Source of the DNA: Jejuia sp. UBA6058
GTDB taxonomy: Bacteria > Bacteroidota > Bacteroidia > Flavobacteriales > Flavobacteriaceae
Direction: 5' to 3'
DNA: 64,000 nt
NCBI GenBank assembly: GCA_002428965.1
Contig: DIYI01000009.1
Span: 364,490 to 428,489 of the forward strand
The notes under the pieces are model-generated. The model ran no database searches. It worked only from the letters and a program-made list of their open reading frames with translations, and was not told where the DNA came from. The position numbers were made by a program, and so were the translations under genes. Shown piece after piece: positions 53,601-60,974 of the stretch. Position 1 is the stretch's first letter. Every line of letters begins with the position of its first letter.

Positions 53601-54287
53601 GCCATTAGTAAACAAAGGATGATGCACTGCAATAATGGCGGTCTTACCTCTTGCCTTTTTAATTTCACCTTCTAGCTCGTCAAAAAACTTAGTTCTTGTT
53701 TTAATATCGCAATCATCATTAATTGTGGGATGTTTATCCCAGTCGGTAACATACCATTCTGAATCTACAAGAATTAAAACTATATCATCCCCGATTTTTA
53801 TGCGCTCTAATGGGCAACCGTTTTCAGGTAAAAAAGTATCCTTACCCAAAGCGTCTTCAATATATTTTTCTTGTCTTTTAAGCCCTTTCAAACCATCACT
53901 ATACCAATCATGATTTCCTGGAATAAACACTGTTTCTCCTTTAAAGTTCTTTACAGCATCAATTTGAGCGTTTAGTTGCGCTTCTCCTAAAGCACGACCT
54001 TCTTCACTTTTTCTTGGAAGTCCTTTAGGGTAAATATTATCTCCTAAAAAAATGACAGTGCTATTTTTTGAAGCTTTGGATAATTCAGCCTTAAAACTTT
54101 TTACTGCCTTGTCGGATTCTGATTCGGCAGAAATTCCAGCATCACCAATTAAATAAAAGGTATGGGCTATTTTTTTATCTGGAGACTGAGGCTGTGTTGA
54201 TTTATCCTTGTACTGTGGTTTATAAGTGGCACAAGCATTAAGAAAGGTAATAACTATAAATAAAATTGTAATTTTTTGAATCTTCAT
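50616..54287 (-). CDS. Outer-membrane lipoprotein joining a calcineurin-like phosphatase, a kinase-like domain and a beta-barrel
   Basis: 1223 residues; lipobox Cys19 (FLNACATY). Residues about 42-345 are a calcineurin-type phosphoesterase: GDAG (49), LGDNIYP (91-97), GNHDW (124-128), HHPLF (222-226) and GHDH (292-295). Residues about 420-680 show an atypical kinase-like order: a basic strand ending RALRK (Lys458), DWDRHEDQ (596-603, Asp598 as in the HipA/Fam20-type DRHxxN loop) and PRDRDQAF (Asp623/Asp625 as metal site). Residues about 860-1223 are a barrel ending KIGFGF. The kinase-like reading is inference from motifs. It is not fused to a sensor and sits alone between the thioredoxin and OsmC genes. 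Confidence 0.85.
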   Translation of the reverse strand: MKIQKITILFIVITFLNACATYKPQYKDKSTQPQSPDKKIAHTFYLIGDAGISAESESDKAVKSFKAELSKASKNSTVIFLGDNIYPKGLPRKSEEGRALGEAQLNAQIDAVKNFKGETVFIPGNHDWYSDGLKGLKRQEKYIEDALGKDTFLPENGCPLERIKIGDDIVLILVDSEWYVTDWDKHPTINDDCDIKTRTKFFDELEGEIKKARGKTAIIAVHHPLFTNGSHGGQYSFGSHMSPLPILGTLKNLIRKTGGVINVDNQNKLYNEFRKRVITLAQENDKTIFVSGHDHNLQYIIEDNLPQIVSGSGSKETPTRNVGGGQFSYGAMGYARLDVFKDGSSYVRFYVDDKVVYQTEVLKPNDKKVFTTYPKSYPTDKVASIYTEKETTKGGAYKFFWGDRYREDFSQNVKAPTVDLDTLFGGLKVIRKGGGHQSMSLRLEDKKGRQYVMRALRKNAVQYLQAVAFKDQYIEGQFDDTYTEGLLLDVFTGSHPYAPFVVGDLADAIDIYHTNPVMYYVPKQNALGHFADEFGDALYMIEERTDSGHGDKASFGFSNKMISTDDVLKKINKDEDFIIDEEAYVRARLFDMLLGDWDRHEDQWRWAEFKIDDKKVYRPVPRDRDQAFSIMADGALLSVATKIVPALRLMQSYDEELKSPKWFNLEPYPLDMALINQSGKAVWDAQVKRIVDNITEDVIDKAFKNFPPEVNQNTLQEIKQKLIGRRSNLQKISDAYYHHVNKYGVIKGTNKDDWFDVERLPNGKTKVVAYRIKKGKKKDKFHERTYSSNETKEIWIYGLDDDDHFEVFGEGDDLIKVRIIGGQNNDVYNVLNGKRLKIYDHKTKDNTFLTNKGSKKLTDDYETNVYDYKKLKNSSNQFIPSIGSNPDDGLSIGFANTITAYGFERNPFSSQHIISAGYYFATNGFNLGYHAEFANVIGHWNLAFDTKFTSPNYAINFFGFGNETINKNADDEDMFDLDYNRVKLRTFKVAPALTWRGKLGASLKIGVSYESNEVDKTTGRFVAEPGELPDSVFDQQDFFGADAKYQYANVDNAAFPTLGMLFAVQAGYRNNVSTSRGFGYIIPELGFDYKLVPSGQIVLASKSRAHFNLGDDFEFYQAASLGRNNGLRGYRDERFIGNSAFVQTTDVRVNLRKVKTGLLPLNIGFYGGLDYGRVWLDGEDSNTWNNSFGGGIFANAADMMTLNISAFNSDDGLLFAFKIGFGF

Positions 54288-54346
54288 TCTCTAATGGATT
54301 AATAGAATAAAGATAACAAATACAATTTTAGGTTAAGGATTATTTC

Positions 54347-54838
54347 CTAATCTATAACTTCTGTTTTAATGATTGTTTCAGAAAGTAAGGTTCTATGTAC
54401 AGGACATTTTGATGCTATTTCCTTCAATTTGGCCTTTTGAGTATCATCTAAATCACCAACAAATTTCAATCGCTTTTGTAAATGATCAATACGTTTTGGC
54501 TCATCTAAATCCAACATTAAATCATCACTGTGCTTTTTAGAATAAGTGATGTAAGCATACACTTCTTGTAAATCCCATTTTTTGCGTTCCGCATACATTT
54601 TTAAAGTCATTACGGTACAAGAAGCCAATGCGGCACTTAAAAAATCATAGGGCGAAGGCCCAAAATCATCACCTCCAACAGATTCGGGTTCGTCCCCAAT
54701 AAAGTTGTGTTTTTTAGTTTGAATTGATGTTGTAAACTTATCTTCAACTAAACTTAAATGCGCAACTAATTGTTCACCTTTGGTGTCCAAAATTGTACTA
54801 TCCTGTGGCTCAAAATAGCGATCTGTCCCAAGTACCAA
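54347..54838 (-). CDS. OsmC-family protein, C-terminal half of a hydrolase-OsmC fusion
   Basis: Peroxide-detoxifying OsmC/Ohr-like protein. ALASCTVMTLKMYAERKKW holds the first Cys and CPVHRTL the second. The frame has only a TTG start (54838) and begins 29 bases inside the hydrolase gene. In many flavobacteria the two domains are one protein; removing one G from TTGGGACA joins the frames as GTWTDRYFEPQDS with no gap. It may therefore be a frameshifted or sequencing-damaged fusion, or a true split with coupled translation. Confidence 0.8.
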   Translation of the reverse strand: MVLGTDRYFEPQDSTILDTKGEQLVAHLSLVEDKFTTSIQTKKHNFIGDEPESVGGDDFGPSPYDFLSAALASCTVMTLKMYAERKKWDLQEVYAYITYSKKHSDDLMLDLDEPKRIDHLQKRLKFVGDLDDTQKAKLKEIASKCPVHRTLLSETIIKTEVID

Positions 54839-55568
54839 TCACGTTGCCTGCATAACTACTGTCTTTTGAGTTGGTCAATAAATGATCTGCATCGTCCAAA
54901 CTCACAAAACTCTTAGGATGGTGCGCGTTGACATATAACTCTTGTGCATTGTTTATACCTACAATTTTATCAAAAGGAGCATGCATGATTAGTAAAGGTT
55001 TCCGAAGATTTTTTGTGATTTCAGGGAGATTTGTTTTTCCAAAATCTTTTACAAAATCTTCATTTATTTTGAAGGGTCTCCCCCCAATATTTACCTCAAC
55101 TTCACCTTTTTGTTTTACCTCCTCAATACCGTGCGAAAACAAATGCGTAACATGACCAACCGTTGAAGGTGCACCAATGGTCGCAACCGCTTCTATGTTC
55201 TTCAACTTTGAAGCGGCAACAATTATAGCTGCTCCGCCCAAAGAATGTCCTACCAACAACCCTGGTGCTTTATAATGTTCTGTGATATAGTTATTTACAG
55301 CAATCAAATCATCTACATTAGCAGAAAAATAACTCTCTGCAAACTCACCTTCACTTCTTCCTAACCCTGTAAAATCAAAACGCACTACACCAAAACCATG
55401 AGTCGTTAAGGAACGACTAATATTTTTTACCGCAGTTAAATTACTATTACAGGTAAAACAATGTGCAAAAATGGCAAAGTAACGTGGCTTTTTGTCTGCT
55501 GGAAGTTCTAGATATGCCTGTAAATTATGACCCTTGGAATTCCGTATGGTTAATCTCTCCCGATTCAT
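54810..55568 (-). CDS. Alpha/beta hydrolase, N-terminal half of a hydrolase-OsmC fusion
   Basis: Serine hydrolase of 252 residues with the nucleophile elbow GHSLGGAA, FTGLGRSEG and the catalytic His in DDADHLL. FAHCFTCNSNLTAVKNI is typical of the group fused to OsmC. It ends early (SSYAGNVIGTWDRSLF) where the fused homologues continue. It starts inside the end of the divergent MsrA gene (44-base overlap), so the genes are tightly packed and probably cotranscribed. Confidence 0.85.
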   Translation of the reverse strand: MNRERLTIRNSKGHNLQAYLELPADKKPRYFAIFAHCFTCNSNLTAVKNISRSLTTHGFGVVRFDFTGLGRSEGEFAESYFSANVDDLIAVNNYITEHYKAPGLLVGHSLGGAAIIVAASKLKNIEAVATIGAPSTVGHVTHLFSHGIEEVKQKGEVEVNIGGRPFKINEDFVKDFGKTNLPEITKNLRKPLLIMHAPFDKIVGINNAQELYVNAHHPKSFVSLDDADHLLTNSKDSSYAGNVIGTWDRSLF

Positions 55569-56073
55569 GCTTTAGATGTTTTAATTTATTCTGATCTGTA
55601 TACTTTGAAAATTTATTCAATAGTATTTGTAGTTTAGGATTGATAAAACTTTCACAAAATGACTTTTCAGGATTACTGTAATAGTAATTTTGAATTTGCT
55701 TTCTTGAAGCTTTGAAGCTTTTGAAAGGTAGTACTTGTGTTATCAATTTATCTCGAAACTGAAACTGCAATAATTCTAAAACAGAAATAACCTCCTGATT
55801 TTGCTGGACCGAAAAGGTGTAAATTGCAGAACGGTATTTGCTACGCATTGAATGATTTGAGGTGCTTTTATGTGTATGTAGATGAATTTCCATAAGAACT
55901 GATAACGGAATAAAAACATCATCAAAATGAACAATAACCGCTTCAGAAAACGCATCATTTTCTCCTATTGAAGCCACAAAACCTTGTTCCACTTTTGAAA
56001 CTCCAATTATAGATTGGAACACCGCCTCTGTACACCAATGGCAGCCACCACCAAATGCTATTTTACATTTCAT
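55525..56073 (-). CDS. Divergent MsrA-type peptide methionine sulfoxide reductase
   Basis: MsrA paralogue of 182 residues. The catalytic loop reads GGGCHWCTEAVF (His in place of the usual Phe), and SKYRSAIY and FCESFINPKL match QYRSVIY and YCNAVITPKL of the canonical copy at 59784. The HDPTTLNRQG segment is replaced by THKSTSNHSM and the GGT-rich loop is changed, so its substrate or partner may differ. It overlaps the 87-residue gene upstream by 11 bases and the hydrolase gene downstream by 44. Confidence 0.83.
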   Translation of the reverse strand: MKCKIAFGGGCHWCTEAVFQSIIGVSKVEQGFVASIGENDAFSEAVIVHFDDVFIPLSVLMEIHLHTHKSTSNHSMRSKYRSAIYTFSVQQNQEVISVLELLQFQFRDKLITQVLPFKSFKASRKQIQNYYYSNPEKSFCESFINPKLQILLNKFSKYTDQNKLKHLKHESGEINHTEFQGS

Positions 56074-56326
56074 CTAAAAGAATAAAATAGTTTAAAAAAT
56101 CAATTACCTTTTTATCTGGCATCTCACAGGGTTTTAGCTTTTCCCCAGAGTTAGTTATGTAATAATTTAGACTTATAAAGTCTGAACCTCCTAATTCCTC
56201 GGCATAAACTTTAAAGCTTTTCCCTTTATTGAAATCGGCACGTGTTACTCCATATTTTTTATTCTTGTATAATACCTCAGAGTATCCCAAGGGTAGCAAC
56301 AGTATTCTTTTCAGCAACCTCATCAA
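56063..56326 (-). CDS. Small conserved protein next to SelO
   Basis: Not recognised as a named family. The 87-residue product is mixed: a short basic/hydrophobic start (RLLKRILLLPL), then YKNKKYGVTRADFNKGKSFKVYAEELGGSDFISLN and KPCEMPDKKVIDFLN. No signal peptide is convincing. It begins at the SelO stop (ATGA overlap) and ends inside the MsrA-like start, so it is translationally coupled to both. The place suggests an accessory of SelO or MsrA; this is inference. Confidence 0.7.
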   Translation of the reverse strand: MMRLLKRILLLPLGYSEVLYKNKKYGVTRADFNKGKSFKVYAEELGGSDFISLNYYITNSGEKLKPCEMPDKKVIDFLNYFILLDEM

Positions 56327-57885
56327 GAACTACAAGACAACATAGAACACCCCACTTTATGTCTCGCCCAATCTGGTCGTTTTGCAAACCATTTTTCGTA
56401 TTCAGGTTGTTCATCGTAAGGCTTTTTCAACATTTGAAATAGCTCATCAATAAGTTCATACTTCCCTTCGTCGGCATCATCAATGGCTAATTGTGCCATG
56501 TAATTTCGCAATATATATTTAGGGTTTACGAGATTCATTTTTTCCTTTCGATGTTCATCTGAAAGTGACTCCTTTTGCAAACGTTTACTATAGTTTACAA
56601 ACCAATCTTTCCAGCGCTTTTCTATATTACCAACTATTTCATCGGGTTTATAAAATGCATCCGCAATAACTTCCAATCCATTTGATGTGGATTCCTTTTT
56701 GAAGTCAGCCAAACTTCTAAAGAAAATGGTCATATCTGTTTCAGTAAGATGCAGCACATCCTCTAATTCAAGAAAAAATGACGCATCATTTTCATCTTTA
56801 TTTTGCAATCCTAGTTTAGCGCGAAGCATATCTAAACGTCCACTTTCAAAATCGGTTTTATATTGATTTAGAATCACTTCCAAAGGCTCAGCGTCTTCTA
56901 TTAAGGGATAAATAGCATTGGCAAGTTGCAACAAATTCCATAACCCGATATTTGGTTGATTTCCATAACGGTAGCGCTTGTGTAGCCTATCTGTAGTATT
57001 TGGCGTCCAACCATAATCGTAACCTTCTAACCAGCCATAAGGCCCAAAATCAATGGTTAAACCTAAAATTGACATATTATCGGTATTCATAACACCATGC
57101 ACAAAACCAACACGTTGCCAATCGATAATCATGTCTAAGGTCCGGTTGGTTACTTCTTCAAAAAATGCCAGATATGTCTCTTTAGAAGGCTCACCTAAAT
57201 GCGAAAAATGATGTTTTATGGTATAATCCACCAGAACTTTTAAATTGTTATCATCCTGTCTTGCCGCAAAAATTTGGTAGTTCCCAAAGCGCAAAAACGA
57301 TTCTGCAGTTCTACAAACTATAGCGCCTTTTTCGTAGGCAGGATTCCCATCATACATTACGTCTCGCAGTACTTGATCTCCTGATAAGGCTAAGGACAAA
57401 GCTCGTGTTGTAGGTACACCTAAATGAAACATAGCTTCACTACATAAATACTCTCTAATGGATGATCGTAACACCGCCAACCCATCCGCAGTTCTGGAAT
57501 AGGGTGTTTCACCCGCGCCCTTTAATTGTAATGCCCAGTTTTTACCATTATGCTCCACTTCGCATAAATTGATAGCGCGTCCGTCACCTAATTGTCCAGC
57601 CCAATTCCCGAATTGATGTCCTCCATAACACATGGCATATGGCTTCGTTTTTTCCAGAACTGAATTTCCTGTAAACACTTTTAAGAAGTCTTCACTTTTT
57701 GCGTCATCTTCGGAAAGTCCTAAATTTTCTAACATTTGGGGTGACACATGCAGTAATTTGGGTTTTGAAGTTTGCTTTGGTGTTACGTATGAAAAACATG
57801 CTTCGGACACCTGTCTTCGAGAATTTTCCAGAACAGGATCTGAAGGTAGTTCTTTGTTGAATTTATCTTTTTTGTTGAGCTTCAT
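56323..57885 (-). CDS. selO: Protein adenylyltransferase SelO
   Basis: Pseudokinase-fold enzyme that transfers AMP from ATP to hydroxyl groups of proteins; E. coli SelO modifies glutaredoxin and SucA. The 520-residue product has YGGHQFGNWAGQLGDGRA, LQLKGAGETPYSR, VHGVMNTDNMSILG and the metal motif TIDFGPYGWL, and ends RHKVGCSMLSCSS with Cys at the antepenultimate position where eukaryotic SelO has Sec. Its upstream neighbour is a glutaredoxin, a known type of target, with ATGA overlap between the genes. Confidence 0.95.
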   Translation of the reverse strand: MKLNKKDKFNKELPSDPVLENSRRQVSEACFSYVTPKQTSKPKLLHVSPQMLENLGLSEDDAKSEDFLKVFTGNSVLEKTKPYAMCYGGHQFGNWAGQLGDGRAINLCEVEHNGKNWALQLKGAGETPYSRTADGLAVLRSSIREYLCSEAMFHLGVPTTRALSLALSGDQVLRDVMYDGNPAYEKGAIVCRTAESFLRFGNYQIFAARQDDNNLKVLVDYTIKHHFSHLGEPSKETYLAFFEEVTNRTLDMIIDWQRVGFVHGVMNTDNMSILGLTIDFGPYGWLEGYDYGWTPNTTDRLHKRYRYGNQPNIGLWNLLQLANAIYPLIEDAEPLEVILNQYKTDFESGRLDMLRAKLGLQNKDENDASFFLELEDVLHLTETDMTIFFRSLADFKKESTSNGLEVIADAFYKPDEIVGNIEKRWKDWFVNYSKRLQKESLSDEHRKEKMNLVNPKYILRNYMAQLAIDDADEGKYELIDELFQMLKKPYDEQPEYEKWFAKRPDWARHKVGCSMLSCSS

Positions 57886-58130
57886 ATCAATTTTTCAATC
57901 CACTTTTTTAAGTCCTTCTCAGAAGGATTTTGCAATTTCTTTTTACCAATAATAATGGTTGGAAAATTAAGTTTTCTGTTTTCGTATAAACTTCTCAATG
58001 CTTCGGCATGCGCTTCGTTTAATTCTACATCTAAAAACTCATAATCTAAATTTAAGCTATCTAAATACGATTTGTAGTATTGACTTTTATGGCATCTTGT
58101 AGCACCATAGAGTATAATTTTTGTTTTCAT
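57882..58130 (-). CDS. Monothiol glutaredoxin-like protein
   Basis: 82 residues, thioredoxin fold. The active site is Cys13-His-Lys-Ser16 (CHKS) in GATRCHKSQYYKSYLDSL, so only the first Cys of the usual CPYC is present. The cis-Pro is in NFPTIIIGKKKL. It overlaps selO by four bases. Being encoded next to an enzyme that AMPylates glutaredoxin, it is a good candidate SelO substrate or partner. No known targets. Confidence 0.85.
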   Translation of the reverse strand: MKTKIILYGATRCHKSQYYKSYLDSLNLDYEFLDVELNEAHAEALRSLYENRKLNFPTIIIGKKKLQNPSEKDLKKWIEKLI

Positions 58131-58153
58131 TAAAAAACACCAACCTCTCTAAA

Positions 58154-59764
58154 TTATGGGTTTATGCCGGCGTAATTAATACCAGTTAAACGATGCATAT
58201 CATAACTAAATGTTGACAAATCCTCTTTGTTAAATTTTGAAATATCATCATATCCACATGCTCTTGCAACTACCTTTATCAAATCATTCGTGGCATCAAA
58301 AAAGTTAAAAAGTTGTTTTGCTGATGACTCAATAATTAACCTACTTCTTAAAGTTTCTTTTTGTGTAGCAATACCAACTGGACAATTGTTTGTTCCGCAA
58401 GCACGCATACCTAAACAACCAATAGCCTGTAAAGCTGAGTTAGAAATAGCAACCGCATCCGCACCAAGCATAAGCGCTTTTGAAAAATCTTCAGCTACTC
58501 TTAAACCACCAGTAATAATCAAAGTTATGTCCTTAGCTCCCACTTTATCCAAATAAGTTCTGGCTCTTACCAATGCTGGAATGGTTGGCACATTAATATG
58601 ATCTCTTAAAATCGTAGGTGCAGAACCTGTGCCACCACCTCGTCCATCTAAAATAATATAGTCTACTCCAACATCTAAAGCAAATTGAATATCTTTTTCA
58701 ATATGACTAGCGGCAATTTTAAATCCAACTGGAATACCTCCTGTTCGTTCTCTTACTTTATTAGCAAAATTTTTAAAGTCTTCAACCGTTTTTAAGTTTG
58801 GATTCGCTGCCGGAGAAATCGCTGTTTCGCCTTCCTTTAAACCTCTAACCTCAGCAATTTCTTTGCTCACTTTTATTCCAGGTAAATGTCCTCCAGTTCC
58901 TGTTTTTGCACCTTGCCCACCTTTAAAATGAAAGGCTTGAACATTATCTAACTTATCCCAAGAAAATCCAAATTCTGCCGATGCTAATTCATAAAAATAT
59001 TTGGAATTATTAGCCTGTTCTTGAGGTAACATTCCTCCTTCTCCCGAACAAATTCCAGTTCCTGCCATTTCAGCGCCTTTTGACAATGCAATTTTAGCTT
59101 CTCGAGATAAGGCCCCAAAACTCATATCACTTACAAAAAGTGGAATATCCAAAGTCATTGGCTTTTTAGCTCTTGTACCAATAACTACTTTTGTAGTCAC
59201 TTCTTCATGATCTAAAAGGGGTCTAGAAGCTAATTGCGCTGGTAAAAATTGAATATCATTCCACCTTGGCAATGTGTTTCTATCAACTCCCATTGACGCT
59301 GAAAACCCATGATGCCCAACATTTTTCAAACCATTTTTAGCCAATTCTTTGATATAACCCGTATATGGCTCGGTATCTTCAGGATGTGTATCGGCATAAG
59401 TACCTAAATAGTCGTTTCTATTGAAAGGTTGCGGATGCTTTTTTTCAAATTCTAAAATTTCATTTTCATCAACTAATAACTTATCACCTTCAATATATTC
59501 TTGAAATTTATGAAGCTGCTCCGTGTTATTATATTCGCTTACGCCAGTATCATATCTGTAATCCCAACCATGAACACCACAAATAAGATTTTGTCCTTCA
59601 ATATAACCATCTGCTAATAGCGCACCACGATGGTGACACCTTCCGTACATCACAGAAATCCCCTTTTCATGTTTAACTACTACCAAGTCGGTATTACTCA
59701 CCAAAGCGCATGCAGGTTCCTTTTCTTTTAATTCTGAAATTTTAGCGATTTCTACTTTTGACAT
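58154..59764 (-). CDS. Rieske-domain fused glutamate synthase-like FMN/3Fe-4S protein
   Basis: 536 residues. N-terminal Rieske domain with CHHRG (Cys-x-His) and CGVHGWDY (Cys-x2-His) ligands, residues about 10-90. The remainder is the FMN-binding glutamate synthase-like barrel (VSDMSFGALSREAK, HFKGGQGAKTGTGGHLPG, VDYIILDGRGGGTGSAP, ITGGLRVAEDF) with the 3Fe-4S cluster in CLGMRACGTNNCP. There is no glutaminase domain. The reaction is not known; the Rieske fusion suggests an electron-transfer partner. It is 23 bases from the glutaredoxin gene and 19 from msrA. Confidence 0.9.
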   Translation of the reverse strand: MSKVEIAKISELKEKEPACALVSNTDLVVVKHEKGISVMYGRCHHRGALLADGYIEGQNLICGVHGWDYRYDTGVSEYNNTEQLHKFQEYIEGDKLLVDENEILEFEKKHPQPFNRNDYLGTYADTHPEDTEPYTGYIKELAKNGLKNVGHHGFSASMGVDRNTLPRWNDIQFLPAQLASRPLLDHEEVTTKVVIGTRAKKPMTLDIPLFVSDMSFGALSREAKIALSKGAEMAGTGICSGEGGMLPQEQANNSKYFYELASAEFGFSWDKLDNVQAFHFKGGQGAKTGTGGHLPGIKVSKEIAEVRGLKEGETAISPAANPNLKTVEDFKNFANKVRERTGGIPVGFKIAASHIEKDIQFALDVGVDYIILDGRGGGTGSAPTILRDHINVPTIPALVRARTYLDKVGAKDITLIITGGLRVAEDFSKALMLGADAVAISNSALQAIGCLGMRACGTNNCPVGIATQKETLRSRLIIESSAKQLFNFFDATNDLIKVVARACGYDDISKFNKEDLSTFSYDMHRLTGINYAGINP

Positions 59765-59783
59765 CTTATTTATGGTTTGTTGA

Positions 59784-60323
59784 TTACTTTAATTTTTCAG
59801 CATAAAGCTTTCTAAACTTTGCCAGTTTGGGGGTAATAACTGCATTACAATACCCTTGTTGCGAGTTATTTCGATAGTAATCTTGATGATAATCTTCGGC
59901 ATCATAAAAAATATCCAATGCTGTAATCTCTGTGACGATAGGATCATCAAAATATTTGGCAACCTCCTTTAAGACAGCCTCTGCAATATCCTTTTGAGTT
60001 TCATCATGATAATAAATTACCGAACGATATTGAGTACCTCTATCCGCACCTTGCCTGTTTAAAGTGGTAGGATCGTGAGTAGTCATAAAAATGAGTAAAA
60101 TCTCCTCATAAGAAATCACATCAGCATCAAAGGTAATTTGCACTACCTCGGCGTGTCCTGTTAATCCAGAACACACTTCACGATACGTTGGTTTTCCAGG
60201 AGCTGTTCCTCCAGAATATCCGGAAACCACTCTTTCTATTCCTTTTAGCTCTCTAAAAATTGCTTCAGTGCACCAAAAGCAACCACCTCCAACAGTTGCT
60301 AATTGTAAATTTTTACTGCTCAT
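59784..60323 (-). CDS. msrA: Peptide methionine (S)-sulfoxide reductase MsrA
   Basis: Repairs methionine-S-sulfoxide. The 179-residue product is canonical: VGGGCFWCTEAIF with catalytic Cys, VVSGYSGGTAPGKPTYREV, HAEVVQITFD, THDPTTLNRQGADRGTQYRS and YCNAVITPKL. Its start overlaps the MsrB gene end by 11 bases. Unlike the divergent copy at 55525 all family motifs are intact. Confidence 0.96.
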   Translation of the reverse strand: MSSKNLQLATVGGGCFWCTEAIFRELKGIERVVSGYSGGTAPGKPTYREVCSGLTGHAEVVQITFDADVISYEEILLIFMTTHDPTTLNRQGADRGTQYRSVIYYHDETQKDIAEAVLKEVAKYFDDPIVTEITALDIFYDAEDYHQDYYRNNSQQGYCNAVITPKLAKFRKLYAEKLK

Positions 60324-60774
60324 TTGCTATCTCCTTTTGTAATGTCATAGATTCAGAATTGATACAATAACGCAATCCACTTGGTTCTGGACCATCGGGA
60401 AATACATGTCCCAAATGTGCATCACAGGTATTACACATTACCTCCACACGCACCATTCCAAAAGTAGTATCTCTTTCGTATTTAATAGCATTATCCTTTA
60501 TAGGCTGCGTAAAACTTGGCCATCCTGTACCCGATTCAAATTTTATGGTAGAATCGAATAAAGGTGCTCCACAACATACGCAGTTATATTTTCCTGCCTC
60601 GTGAATACTGCATAAGGCTCCACTATGCGGTCGTTCAGTACCTTTTAATCTGGTAATTCTATATTGTTCTGGTGTCAATAGGGTTTGCCATTCGGCTGGT
60701 GTTTTTTCAACACGTTTGTCTGGAGTAGGATTTCCGCTTACAGAAAAACTAATCACTTCTTTCCAAGTTAGCAT
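60313..60774 (-). CDS. msrB: Peptide methionine (R)-sulfoxide reductase MsrB
   Basis: Repairs methionine-R-sulfoxide. 153 residues from the ATG at 60774. Zinc pairs CVCCGAPLF and CNTCDAHLGHVFPDG, the RPHSGALCSI loop and the catalytic Cys in RYCINS are visible. The longer frame up to 60858 adds 28 basic residues without a signal peptide and was not used. First gene of the minus-strand redox-repair run. Confidence 0.95.
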   Translation of the reverse strand: MLTWKEVISFSVSGNPTPDKRVEKTPAEWQTLLTPEQYRITRLKGTERPHSGALCSIHEAGKYNCVCCGAPLFDSTIKFESGTGWPSFTQPIKDNAIKYERDTTFGMVRVEVMCNTCDAHLGHVFPDGPEPSGLRYCINSESMTLQKEIANEQ

Positions 60775-60974
60775 ATTTCTTTTCCTTTCTTTTTTAAATT
60801 TATATGCTTTCAAATAGACATTCTGTCGAAAAGAAGCCAAAAAACTTACTTTTTGCATCTCTACTTCTCTCTTGAAAGCATAAGTGAAATTTACGACAAA
60901 TTAAGACGTTATCATACTTAATTTTATGTTATTAAAGTTTAGTATTTTTACTCATTATCATTTATTGTTACACT

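Noticed and set aside
60775..60858. Longer MsrB N-terminus
   Set aside because: It adds a basic, non-hydrophobic stretch with no targeting signal and MsrB starts normally at 60774.
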